Positions 36,326 to 45,424 of a stretch of DNA of 64,000 bases are shown in pieces (the stretch's first letter is position 1; the number at the start of each line of letters is the position of its first letter). This DNA is from JAGKXC01 sp964554385. Lineage in GTDB: Bacteria > Bacteroidota > Bacteroidia > NS11-12g > UBA955. The DNA lies in assembly GCA_964554385.1 (NCBI GenBank), contig CAZKOM010000001.1, positions 18,307 to 82,306 of the forward strand, given 5' to 3'. The notes below the pieces were generated by a model. The model saw nothing but the letters and a program-made list of their open reading frames with translations, did no database searches and had not been told where the DNA came from. Made by a program: the position numbers and the translations under genes.

Positions 36326-36852
36326 TAGGATTTCCATTTAATCGAACATCCAACAGCAGGGACCTCCGGATAATCGATTTCTAAGCCATCCAAAGTATAT
36401 TCAATTGCATCTTCTAAATATACCTGCATCACGGCATTGGAATTTTCCCAGTTGTCATCAATAGCTCCTTTATATACTAATTCTCTTTTGCTATTAAACA
36501 AAAATACTTCTGGAGTTCTTTGCGCACCAAGTGATTTGGCAACAGACTGATTTTCATCAAGTAAGTATGGAAAAGGCATGTTTAATTGTTTATGCAATTG
36601 TTGCATTGCGTCCAGTCCATCCTGAGGGTAAGCTACGGTATCATTAGCACTAATTGCCATTACACCTAAATTATCTTCCTCATACTTGTTAGCTAAACTT
36701 ATCAATCTAGACCAATAAGCTTGCGCGTACGGACAGTGATTGCAACTTACAATTATTAAAAGTGCATATTTATCAGCAAAATCATAACTGTTTACAGTTC
36801 TTCCATCGGTAGATGGCAATTCAAAATGCGTTAAAGTATCACCAATATTCAT
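36325..36852 (-). CDS. redoxin-domain thiol protein
   Basis: A 175-residue AhpC/TSA-like protein without a signal peptide. The opening FELPSTDGRTVNSYDF is the typical peroxiredoxin start. The active-site segment IIVSCNHCPYAQAY carries a CxxC pair, as in the thioredoxin-like subgroup annotated as thioredoxin family protein in Bacteroidota. RTPEVFLFN holds the cis-Pro. It is likely a cytosolic thiol reductase or peroxidase. It is the first gene of the redoxin-SDR-marC run and is divergent from dnaX across 84 bases. Confidence 0.87.
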   Translation of the reverse strand: MNIGDTLTHFELPSTDGRTVNSYDFADKYALLIIVSCNHCPYAQAYWSRLISLANKYEEDNLGVMAISANDTVAYPQDGLDAMQQLHKQLNMPFPYLLDENQSVAKSLGAQRTPEVFLFNSKRELVYKGAIDDNWENSNAVMQVYLEDAIEYTLDGLEIDYPEVPAVGCSIKWKS

Positions 36853-36936
36853 ATTACAAAGTTACAATTATTACCCATTGATAATTTTGAAATTGATGTT
36901 GTTCGATAGGCGCGCATTATCGTAATTTGTAAGTTC

Positions 36937-38847
36937 ATGGAGCAGTTTATTGTTTCGGCCCGAAAATACCGACCCACTACGTTTGAAGATGTAGTAGGGC
37001 AGAAACATGTGGCGGAAACGTTGATGCATGAAATCAACAATAATAAACTAGCCCAAGCTTTTTTATTTACAGGTCCGAGGGGGGTAGGTAAAACTACCTG
37101 TGCACGGATTTTGGCTAAGGTTATTAATACCCAAGAAAATTCTGATCCCGATCAAGATTTTGCATTTAATATTTTCGAGATGGATGCTGCTTCCAATAGT
37201 GGAGTAGAAGATATCCGAAATCTAATTGAACAGGTGCGAATTCCGCCGCAAGTTGGTAAATACAAGGTATATATTATTGACGAGGTACACATGTTGTCAC
37301 AAGCAGCATTTAATGCTTTCTTGAAAACTTTAGAAGAACCTCCGGCGTATGCAATTTTCATTTTAGCCACAACAGAAAAGCATAAAATTCTACCAACTAT
37401 TTTAAGTAGATGTCAGGTGTTTCATTTTAATCGTATAGAAACGATTGATATGGTGAATCACCTAAAAGGAATTGCTGAAAAAGAAGGTGTATTTGCCGAT
37501 GAAGATTCTTTGCATTTAATCGCGAGAAAGGCGGATGGGGGACTTAGAGATGCGTTGAGTATGTTTGACCAGTTGGTGAGTTTTGGTGGCGGTAAGATAA
37601 TTTATGAAACAGCGGTTGAAATACTCAGTGTATTGGATACGGATGTGTTTTTTGAATTGGTTAACGACTTATTAGACAATAATGTAGCCAACACATTGTT
37701 GATGTACGATAAAGTAATTCGAAAAGGATTCGATGGTTCCATTTTTATTGGTGGTTTAGCAGCACACTTTCGGAATTTGGCCGTTTCTAAAGACTCCAAA
37801 ACAGAAAATCTCTTGGATGTTTCAGCAACCTTTAGGCAGAAGTATCTTGAACAGTCAAAACGCAGTAGTTTCTCCTTTATCCTCAATGCTTTAAATTTAG
37901 TTAATGAAGCAGACGAGAAATATAGAAACAGTAGAAATCCTCGATTGATGGTAGAATTGCTGTTAATGAAATTAGCCAATTTGAATGCCTTAATTGCGGT
38001 TGCTCCAGCTTGGGAAGACTTAAAAAAAAAACTTAACCAAGGCGGAGTATCGCAGTTAGGATCAGGCGCCTCTCAAATTCGAACGGCAAACGACCGATTG
38101 CAAGCCGTAATTATTGAAGAAAAAGACACAAAATCTACGGATATTCCCAAAATTCAATCTAAAGCTAATGAAGTACTTGGCGGAAAATTATCCTCATTTG
38201 AAGCGTTTAAACGTCAAAAATTAGCAGAGAAAGCAACTCAATCGGGAGGTAAAAATAACATTCAAGAAAATCAAGAATCTTCCATTAATATTGAACAAAA
38301 CCTTGATTCAAATTCAGCAAATCAGCAGAAAATAGACAGTAAAATTTCGCTTTCTCAAGGATTAAATGAGCTCAATAACAACGAATTTAATCAGACACAA
38401 AATAAAATCCAGCAATTAGAATCATCAGGTAGTTCCACGCAACCGCTGGAAGTGTTTGAAAATGAAATTGATAATTCATCCATTAAACGGGTAACTGTAA
38501 GTTCGGAACAATTAAATTCTGCAATTAAACAATTTATTTCTACTCAAGGTGCTCGTGTTTCTTCCGCATTAAAACTGTTGACCTACTCGTTAACTTCTGA
38601 AAATTCCTTGAAAATAGTGTTAGGCTCTAAAGCCCAAGAAGGACTCATTGAAGAAGTAAGAGCATCATTAATTCAATTTTTAAATAAAACTTTACCAGTT
38701 AAGGTAACAGGATTAGAAACTGAATTAGCTGAGTTGGAGAATACAGAAAGACGACCTTATACCGATAGAGAAAAGTTGGAATATTTAACAAAAAAACACC
38801 CTTTATTGGCGAAAACTATTGAAGATCTACAATTGCGAATTCCCTAA
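36937..38847 (+). CDS. dnaX: DNA polymerase III subunits gamma/tau
   Basis: A 636-residue clamp-loader ATPase. Walker A is GPRGVGKT at 46-53, Walker B lies in VYIIDEVHMLS, sensor 1 in ILATTEKHKILPTILSRC, and domain III extends to ~360. The zinc-binding module usually inserted after Walker A, with four cysteines, is absent: the sequence goes from AKVINTQENSD directly to FAFNIFEMDAASN. I recall the same loss in flavobacteria. Residues ~390-510 are a Gln/Asn/Ser-rich linker, and ~525-636 form a tau-like C-terminal domain. No frameshift slippery run typical of E. coli was identified. Confidence 0.94.
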   Translation: MEQFIVSARKYRPTTFEDVVGQKHVAETLMHEINNNKLAQAFLFTGPRGVGKTTCARILAKVINTQENSDPDQDFAFNIFEMDAASNSGVEDIRNLIEQVRIPPQVGKYKVYIIDEVHMLSQAAFNAFLKTLEEPPAYAIFILATTEKHKILPTILSRCQVFHFNRIETIDMVNHLKGIAEKEGVFADEDSLHLIARKADGGLRDALSMFDQLVSFGGGKIIYETAVEILSVLDTDVFFELVNDLLDNNVANTLLMYDKVIRKGFDGSIFIGGLAAHFRNLAVSKDSKTENLLDVSATFRQKYLEQSKRSSFSFILNALNLVNEADEKYRNSRNPRLMVELLLMKLANLNALIAVAPAWEDLKKKLNQGGVSQLGSGASQIRTANDRLQAVIIEEKDTKSTDIPKIQSKANEVLGGKLSSFEAFKRQKLAEKATQSGGKNNIQENQESSINIEQNLDSNSANQQKIDSKISLSQGLNELNNNEFNQTQNKIQQLESSGSSTQPLEVFENEIDNSSIKRVTVSSEQLNSAIKQFISTQGARVSSALKLLTYSLTSENSLKIVLGSKAQEGLIEEVRASLIQFLNKTLPVKVTGLETELAELENTERRPYTDREKLEYLTKKHPLLAKTIEDLQLRIP

Positions 38848-38934
38848 TCGGCAATTATTCTATTTTTATAGGTTATTTTAGTCGATTTGCTTCTAAAAGC
38901 AAGCTTTTATTTGTTATTTTGTGAAAGGATATTC

Positions 38935-40128
38935 ATGCCAAATTTATCGTTTCAAAACACGGAAATTGCCTTTGCCCATAAATCAACGAAAGAGTTGAAG
39001 CAGGCAAAAATGTTATTTAAATCCTTCAATTACCCTTGGCTTATTAAACACGGAGATACCTTAGCCAGACTGGCAATTGCAATCGGTTGTAAATCGGTTA
39101 TCAAAAATACTATCTTCAAGCAGTTTTGTGGGGGAGAATCCATCACCGAATGCGAACAACGAATTCAGTCATTGGCAATTTCCCAAATTGGAACTATTTT
39201 GGATTATTCTGTGGAAGGGGAAGAGGAGGAATCTGTTTTTATTGCTACATGCGAAGAGATAAAAAAGACCATTGACAAAGCCGCTGGAAATCCTCAAATT
39301 CCTTTTAGTGTATTTAAAGTTACGGGTATTATTGCGTTTGAAATATTGGAAAAAGCTTCAAACCTAATATGTAAACAGAATCAATTACCGAGTTCGGAAA
39401 TTGGCAAACTATTATCTCCGGATGACGCTAAACATTGGGAACTGGGGGTTGCGAGATTTTTTGATATAGCCAAGCATGCACATTCCAAACAAGTCCGATT
39501 GTTTATAGATGCCGAAGAATCTTGGATTCAACCTGCTATTGATCGTTTAGCGGAAGAGGCGATGGAGCTGTACAATATGGAAATGGCAATAATTTTTAAT
39601 ACGATTCAGTTGTACCGTCATGATCGACTTGCGTATTTAAATCACATGATCAATTCCTCTTCTGGATTTTTAGGATTTAAGTTAGTTCGAGGTGCTTACA
39701 TGGAAAAAGAAAGAGCTAGAGCTAAAGAATTTGGATATGTCGATCCAATTCAACCCAATAAGGCTCCCACGGATGCGGATTACAATGCTGCAGTAAAATT
39801 GTGGTTAGAAACCCACGCCCGAGTTTCTGTTTGTATAGGTACTCATAACGAAGAAAGTAGTTTGTTAGGTACACAAATTCAAGCTGCTCAAAATATTGAA
39901 TCGAATAGTTCCCATGTCTTTTATTCTCAATTATTGGGAATGAGCGATCATATCAGTTATAACCTAGCGCATGCGAAGTATAATGTTTGTAAATACGTAC
40001 CCTACGGACCAGTGAGTGCCGTGATTCCATATCTAACGCGTAGAGCACAAGAAAATAGCGGAATGGCGGGTCAAATGGGTAGAGAACTTTCCTTGATTAA
40101 TTCCGAAATAATAAGAAGGAAATCATGA
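38935..40128 (+). CDS. proline dehydrogenase
   Basis: A single-function PRODH of 397 residues from the ATG at 38935; the TTG at 38887 adds an improbable hydrophobic extension. It is an FAD TIM-barrel enzyme oxidising proline to pyrroline-5-carboxylate and passing electrons to quinone. Characteristic pieces are SVFKVTGIIAFEILEKAS, LFIDAEESWIQPAIDRLAEE in part, GFKLVRGAYMEKERARA, and the C-terminal PYGPVSAVIPYLTRRAQEN in part. Its stop overlaps the ccmC start (ATGA), so it shares a transcript with cytochrome c maturation genes. P5C dehydrogenase is not nearby. Confidence 0.93.
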   Translation: MPNLSFQNTEIAFAHKSTKELKQAKMLFKSFNYPWLIKHGDTLARLAIAIGCKSVIKNTIFKQFCGGESITECEQRIQSLAISQIGTILDYSVEGEEEESVFIATCEEIKKTIDKAAGNPQIPFSVFKVTGIIAFEILEKASNLICKQNQLPSSEIGKLLSPDDAKHWELGVARFFDIAKHAHSKQVRLFIDAEESWIQPAIDRLAEEAMELYNMEMAIIFNTIQLYRHDRLAYLNHMINSSSGFLGFKLVRGAYMEKERARAKEFGYVDPIQPNKAPTDADYNAAVKLWLETHARVSVCIGTHNEESSLLGTQIQAAQNIESNSSHVFYSQLLGMSDHISYNLAHAKYNVCKYVPYGPVSAVIPYLTRRAQENSGMAGQMGRELSLINSEIIRRKS

Positions 40129-41245
40129 ATTCCATCAGCGAGAAAATAAGTAAATGGTCGCCATGGATAGCCTTGGTTGGAATTTTTTACGTGTTAATTG
40201 GTGGTTTATTATTACCGTTGAATCCTGGAATTACCGGAGTAAATAAATCCTTGTTGTATTCGGATTCGGTTCAGACAATTACCGTAAAGACATATCAATT
40301 TCCCAAACATACTGTTATAAGGAAGGTTTGGTTAAGAACCACTATTCCCAATAAACAAGGTGCATTTTCATTTTTTGAAGCAAAGGTATTTGCACAAGAT
40401 AAAGTAGATGTTACCAATACATTTGCAATTCAAACCCATTGTATTTTGGGTAATTCCGATGTGAAATCGCAAGACTTGGATTTATGGGTAGAGTATAACA
40501 ACGATTTAATTTTCTTGCCCAAGAGTTTTTATTTAAAAAAATCGGTTAAAGATACAATTCAGAAATCGGCAAACTTCGCGGATTTTAATACTAAAGATCG
40601 TTTAAATGACAGCAAAGGATTGACCTTTCCTAATCGTGTTACGTTAAATGAGAGTATTCGAAATTTGTTTTATCATGTGCCCATGTGGTTTTCCATGATA
40701 TTGCTATTGGCAGTAGCTGCCATCTTTGGAATACTATATTTAACTAATGGGAATTTAGAAAATGAGTACCGATTTGATGCTTTAATAAAGGTTGGAATTG
40801 TATGTGGCGTGCTCGGTATGATTACTGGTGCCACTTGGGCTAGAGCAACCTGGGGTTCTTGGTGGCCAAAGNNNNNNNNNNTGATCCTAAATTAAATGGG
40901 GTTGCAATTGGTATGTTAATGTATTTAGCCTATTTGGTCTTGCGTTCTACCTTAACAGATCCGTATCAAAAAGCCAGAATTTCTGCTATATATTCCGTGT
41001 TTGTCTTTCCAATTTTTATTGCATTAATCGCAATTATGCCCAAATTGGCTGAAAATTCACTTCACCCTGGTTCAGGAGATAGTGTTGGATTCAATCAATA
41101 CGATTTGAATTCTACGTTACGGATGTTTTTTTGGCCCGCAGTTATTTCATGGATTGCTTTGTTCTGGTGGATAGCAGATATTGTATATCGCTTGCGTAAA
41201 ATAGAAGAATTACAATTACATAAAGAATATGAAGAAAATGTTTAA
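40125..41245 (+). CDS. ccmC: heme exporter CcmC with periplasmic insertion (interrupted by scaffold gap)
   Basis: The inner-membrane heme-handling protein of cytochrome c maturation. Membrane helix 1 covers ~14-32. The conserved TLNESIRNLFYHVPMWF (residues 173-189, His184 as heme ligand) starts the core, and WARATWGSWW begins the tryptophan-rich motif. After the gap come DPKLNGVAIG, NSLHPGSGD with its conserved His, and the last helices. Residues ~40-170 are an extra periplasmic domain between helix 1 and the core, which normal CcmC lacks. The 10-N gap at 40872-40881 shifts frame as drawn; treating the contig ends as abutting restores WWPNDPKLNG. PRODH overlaps the start by four bases. Confidence 0.88.
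40872..40881. other. scaffold gap (10 N)
   Basis: Ten N inside ccmC. Left of it the frame ends PK, right of it the next frame continues DPKLNG. The arbitrary length breaks the frame. The expected family sequence has an uninterrupted WxNDPK here, so the true gap is probably about zero or minus one base. Confidence 0.95.
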
Positions 41246-41486
41246 TAAGAGGTTCAAACAACTGTTTTCCCTAGGTTTGTTATTGATTCCATATTTGGTT
41301 TCAGCACAAACCGAAACAAATAATATTACTCAAGAGTTGGACTCAAATGCCGCAGAATGGCTTCAAGGCTCCTATCGATATAATACAGTAGTTGCGGTGT
41401 TAGCGATAATATTCTTGGGAATTTGGTTTTATTTATTACGCATGAGTCGTAGACTTCGCAGAGTTGAAGAAAAATTAACAAAATGA
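41229..41486 (+). CDS. CcmD-like small membrane protein
   Basis: An 85-residue protein between ccmC and ccmE, the position where CcmD or a CcmD-like protein is expected. It has a signal-peptide-like N-terminus ending near LVSAQ, a short periplasmic part, one membrane helix (~53-69, VVAVLAIIFLGIWFYLL) and a basic cytosolic tail RMSRRLRRVEEKL. CcmD stabilises the CcmC-CcmE complex; the signal peptide makes this version longer than proteobacterial CcmD. The ATG at 41229 overlaps ccmC by 17 bases; the ATG at 41238 is also possible. It overlaps ccmE by four bases. Confidence 0.75.
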   Translation: MKKMFNKRFKQLFSLGLLLIPYLVSAQTETNNITQELDSNAAEWLQGSYRYNTVVAVLAIIFLGIWFYLLRMSRRLRRVEEKLTK

Positions 41487-41902
41487 AAAAATTACACATT
41501 GCCTTGTTATTGATTGCCGCTATTGGAATTGCCTCTGTTGTAAGTATGTATGGCAGTACTACTCAATATGTATCGTTCAACGAAGCGCAAGCCATTTATC
41601 GTGACAATCCAAGCAAAACGGTACATATATTCTGTAACTTGAACAAGTCCAAAGAGATTGAATATGATCCCCAAAAAAATGCAGAAAAGCTTGTTTTTTA
41701 CGCCGTTGATTCCCTAGGTGTTGAAAGTAAGGTTATTTTTAACGGTACGATTCCACCGCAATTTCAACAAATTGAAAAATTGGTATTGGAAGGACATGCT
41801 ATTGAAAATGCTTTTTTTGCCGAAAAAGTACTAACCAAGTGTCCATCAAAATACGAAGAAACCCAAGCATCGGAGCATCCAACAGATATTCCAAAACAAT
41901 AA
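41483..41902 (+). CDS. ccmE: CcmE-type heme chaperone, CxxxY variant
   Basis: A 139-residue periplasmic heme chaperone anchored by an N-terminal helix (~4-22). The OB-fold body includes VSFNEAQAIY and VIFNGTIPPQFQQIEKLVLEG, matching the CcmE fold. The heme-attachment motif of proteobacterial CcmE (HxxxY) is replaced by CPSKY, residues 120-124, the CxxxY type known from Desulfovibrio and other lineages. A short charged tail follows. It receives heme from CcmC and delivers it to CcmF, both encoded next to it. Confidence 0.85.
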   Translation: MKKLHIALLLIAAIGIASVVSMYGSTTQYVSFNEAQAIYRDNPSKTVHIFCNLNKSKEIEYDPQKNAEKLVFYAVDSLGVESKVIFNGTIPPQFQQIEKLVLEGHAIENAFFAEKVLTKCPSKYEETQASEHPTDIPKQ

Positions 41903-41905
41903 ATC

Positions 41906-44560
41906 ATGGATACTTCAACAGCTGCACAGAAATTCTTAGGTGAATGGTTATGGATCGGTAATTTAGGCCATTCATTAACGGTAATAGCGTTAATATCTGC
42001 AATTCTTAGTACCTTATTCTATTTTGTGAATGAGCAAAATAGAGAAGTCAGTTCTTCGAGTTTCCCTTGGGCGAAACGGTTTTTCCAACTTCATGTACTA
42101 TCCATAGTAGGCATTTTTATTACACTATTTACTATCATTTTTTATCATCGATACGAATACCATTATGCTTGGAGACATTCATCCAATGCCTTGCCTGTTC
42201 ATTACATGATTTCCTGTTTTTGGGAAGGGCAAGAGTGTAGCTTTTTGTTGTGGTTGTTTTGGAATTCAATTTTAGGATTAATTCTACAACGGTCCGCTAA
42301 AGAATGGGAGAACCCGGTAATGGTGGTAGTAGGTTTTGCACAAATTGCCTTGTCTTCCATGTTGATTGGTTTTCAATTTGGTGATTTCAAAATTGGTTCT
42401 TCTCCATTCGATCTTTTACGTGAACAGAGACCTGACCTGTTAAATATTCCAATATTGTCAGAACTTGGAGTTGGTAACTATTTGCAGGTTTTTAAAGATG
42501 GAAATGGTTTAAACCCTATTTTACAGAATTATTGGATGGTAATACATCCGCCTACTTTGTTTTTGGGTTTTGCTACAGCATTAGTACCATTTGCGTATTC
42601 CATTGCTGCATTATGGAGAGGGAATGAACGAGCATGGCTTTCCCCAGCATTAATATGGAGTTTGGTGTGTGTTGGTATATTGGGATTGGGAATTATCATG
42701 GGTGGATTTTGGGCCTATGAGAGCTTATCTTTTGGTGGTTATTGGGCATGGGATCCCGTGGAAAATGCCTCCTTGATGCCGTGGTTAATTATGGCAGCAG
42801 CAGCGCATATGGTAGTTATTTCTAGATCTACAGGTCGACATTTATTTACATCCCATTTGTTAATTCAACTTTCATTTTGGTTAGTTTTATACGCAACTTT
42901 TCTAACACGCAGTGGGATTTTAGGGGATAGTTCAGTTCATTCCTTTACTGATTTAGGATTGTCAGGTCAACTTTTGCTGTTTTTGTTAGCGTTTTTATCC
43001 ATTAGTTTATTAGTTATTGTTAAACCAGAATGGCGAGTTAAACTTGCGATATTCTTTTTGTCCCTATTTCTGATTCCAGTAATAGCCGCCTACAACCTGC
43101 CCAACAATGCTCATGACACGTTTACATCGGTTGTTAAATATATAGGTGTTATAATTTTCTTGCTTTTTATAATTGTTTACGTGTGGATGCTATATCAACG
43201 TACAAAAGCGGATTTACCCGATGAAACACTAAGTTCTAGAGAATTTTGGATGTTTCTTGGTTCGATGTTCTTGATTTTATCGTTGGTTCAGGTATTCGCA
43301 GCCACCTCAATTCCTGTATTTAATAAACTCTTTGGAAGTAAGACGGTGGTTCCTCCAGCAGAATCATACAACAAAATTCAATTGTGGTTAGCCATGCCCA
43401 TCATGCTATTAATGGCGATAGCACATTGGTTTAGATTTAAAGAAACAGACATTCCCGTTTTGAAAAAATCATTAACAAAGATTGGAGTTGCTGGAATGAT
43501 AACGGGTATTGTTTTAATTTTTGTATTTGGTGTTTCGGGAGTTGGATTTCAGATTTTCTTAGTGATTTCAGTTTTACTCATTGTAGCCAACGCTTGGTAT
43601 CTCATTGAAAAGAAAGGAATAGAATGGAAGAAATGGGGGGGAAGCCTTGCCCATGTTGGCTTCGGTGTATTGCTACTTGGTGTTTTAATTTCATCGGTAA
43701 ATAAAAATGTACTTACTGGTTCAGAAACGGGAATTGATCTCGCACCGGAAATAGATGAAAATGGTAAAATTGATGAAAAAGGTGTGAAGTTCAATCGTCA
43801 AAATCAGATACTATATAAAAATCAGCTTCAATCGATTAAAGAATATGACGTTAAATATATTCGTGAAATTCAAGGATCAGGTAATGACAGTATAGATAAG
43901 TATTTTACCGTTGCCTTTATAAAAAGAGATAAAAACGGAAATATCACCGATAGTTTCTCGGTAAATCCAAAAACTCAAAATAATCCCAAAATGGGTATGT
44001 TAGCAGAGCCATCCACTAAACATTTTTTGCATAAAGATATCTTTACCCATGTAAATTATGAAAGTGGAATGGATAGAAAGGAACCCTACGCTTCATTCAA
44101 GACCGATACGGTTGCATTTAAAGAGGTATTTACATCATCAACCGGTAAATTGCAATTTTCGATTGATACCATGGATAAAGCTATGCAATCCAGCGGATTA
44201 TTAATTCGACTTGCAGTTAAAGCTAAGCGATTAAATGATTCAGCTTGGTTACATCCTACCTTTGGAATCTCTTCGGATATGTCGTCATTCCAATCAAAAG
44301 AGGACAACAATGAGAGTTTAGGTGCTCTTGTATCCATTGTAAACCTTCAAATTATGGATTCTAATCCAAACAATCCAGGAGCTGTGAAGTTTGTAGTAAC
44401 TACTGCTGAAAAAACACCTGTAAAACCGTACATAGTGCTGCAGGTGATTGAATTTCCTTGGATTAATTTAGTTTGGGGCGGAACTATTATAATGGTTTTA
44501 GGATTTGCATTATCTGTGAGCAATAGAATTAGTCAATACCGAAAATTGATGAATGCATAG
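41906..44560 (+). CDS. ccmF: cytochrome c heme lyase CcmF
   Basis: An 884-residue polytopic membrane protein that attaches heme to apocytochrome c in the periplasm. The tryptophan-rich signature appears as GGFWAYESLSFGGYWAWDP and continues VENASLMPWL. The HSSNALPVHY and NYWMVIHPPTLFLGF segments carry conserved histidines. After about 13 helices a periplasmic domain (~600-860) precedes the final helix. It follows ccmE by three bases and overlaps the DUF2520 gene by eight. CcmA, CcmB, CcmG and CcmH are not present in the window. Confidence 0.92.
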   Translation: MDTSTAAQKFLGEWLWIGNLGHSLTVIALISAILSTLFYFVNEQNREVSSSSFPWAKRFFQLHVLSIVGIFITLFTIIFYHRYEYHYAWRHSSNALPVHYMISCFWEGQECSFLLWLFWNSILGLILQRSAKEWENPVMVVVGFAQIALSSMLIGFQFGDFKIGSSPFDLLREQRPDLLNIPILSELGVGNYLQVFKDGNGLNPILQNYWMVIHPPTLFLGFATALVPFAYSIAALWRGNERAWLSPALIWSLVCVGILGLGIIMGGFWAYESLSFGGYWAWDPVENASLMPWLIMAAAAHMVVISRSTGRHLFTSHLLIQLSFWLVLYATFLTRSGILGDSSVHSFTDLGLSGQLLLFLLAFLSISLLVIVKPEWRVKLAIFFLSLFLIPVIAAYNLPNNAHDTFTSVVKYIGVIIFLLFIIVYVWMLYQRTKADLPDETLSSREFWMFLGSMFLILSLVQVFAATSIPVFNKLFGSKTVVPPAESYNKIQLWLAMPIMLLMAIAHWFRFKETDIPVLKKSLTKIGVAGMITGIVLIFVFGVSGVGFQIFLVISVLLIVANAWYLIEKKGIEWKKWGGSLAHVGFGVLLLGVLISSVNKNVLTGSETGIDLAPEIDENGKIDEKGVKFNRQNQILYKNQLQSIKEYDVKYIREIQGSGNDSIDKYFTVAFIKRDKNGNITDSFSVNPKTQNNPKMGMLAEPSTKHFLHKDIFTHVNYESGMDRKEPYASFKTDTVAFKEVFTSSTGKLQFSIDTMDKAMQSSGLLIRLAVKAKRLNDSAWLHPTFGISSDMSSFQSKEDNNESLGALVSIVNLQIMDSNPNNPGAVKFVVTTAEKTPVKPYIVLQVIEFPWINLVWGGTIIMVLGFALSVSNRISQYRKLMNA

Positions 44561-45344
44561 ACGATGGATACTTTGTGGATTAGGTAGGTTAGGTAGTTCG
44601 CTTAATCAGGCTCTCCAAGATTCTGGTGATTCTTGGGATTTAATTTGTCCATCTTCAACATATTCGTCAACAATAACTTCAAAACAAAATCCAATAAATA
44701 AACCATCTGAATTTATAGAATGGAATTGTTTGGTGGACTCACTAACCGTTGGAGATGTGTTGGTATTAGCCGTGAATGATAGCAATATATTTCGGTTGGC
44801 TTCTGCAGCTGACAAAAAAGGAGTAACCATCATTCATTGTTCGGGAGCTACGCATTTACCAGTTCTTAAAAATGCATACGCGGGTGTTTTTTATCCGCTC
44901 CAGACTTTCGTATTAGGGAATAGAATCTCTTGGAATGATATTCCTATTTTTATCGAATTTCAAAATGAAGAGGTAAATGATACGCTTGATTTGTTTTGCA
45001 GCAAAATGGGTGTAACTAATTCCAATTTAAAAATTTGTAATTCGGAACAAAGACTGAAAATACATTTAGCGGCCGTTTTCGCCAATAATTTTACCCAAAC
45101 CTGTGTAGCAATTTCTTCGCAATTATTGAGTGAAGCGGGTTTTGATATTCAAGTAATGCTTCCAATATTGAAACAAATGTATATGAACTGGGGAGTATTA
45201 AATCCAGTTAATGCTATTACCGGGCCAGCGGCTAGAAATGATGTAGAAACAATGAAAAAACATTTGCTTTTATTGGAAAATCATCCACAATATGAGGATT
45301 TATATGTACGATTTTCAGAAATAATTCAACAAATCAAAAGTTAA
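44553..45344 (+). CDS. Rossmann-like / DUF2520 protein
   Basis: A 263-residue protein with an N-terminal NADP-binding-like domain (WILCGLGRLGSSLNQAL) and a helical DUF2520 domain. Landmarks are VLVLAVNDSNI, THLPVLKNAYAGVFYPLQTF and the C-terminal NPVNAITGPAARNDVETMKKH in part. The fold is shared with F420-dependent reductases and ketopantoate reductase-type enzymes, but the reaction is unknown. The start lies eight bases inside ccmF, so it belongs to the ccm transcript. Confidence 0.85.
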   Translation: MHRRWILCGLGRLGSSLNQALQDSGDSWDLICPSSTYSSTITSKQNPINKPSEFIEWNCLVDSLTVGDVLVLAVNDSNIFRLASAADKKGVTIIHCSGATHLPVLKNAYAGVFYPLQTFVLGNRISWNDIPIFIEFQNEEVNDTLDLFCSKMGVTNSNLKICNSEQRLKIHLAAVFANNFTQTCVAISSQLLSEAGFDIQVMLPILKQMYMNWGVLNPVNAITGPAARNDVETMKKHLLLLENHPQYEDLYVRFSEIIQQIKS

Positions 45345-45424
45345 TTTTGAAATGTAGAATAAAAAATTAACTTTGTTATACTCTTAACTCTTTGTGTTCT
45401 TGTTCGATTCCAATTTACACAAAG

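Noticed and set aside
38894..38912. TAAAAG-CAAG-CTTTTA hairpin after dnaX
   Set aside because: A weak AT-rich stem with only three T after it; it could be part of a promoter region for proline dehydrogenase instead.
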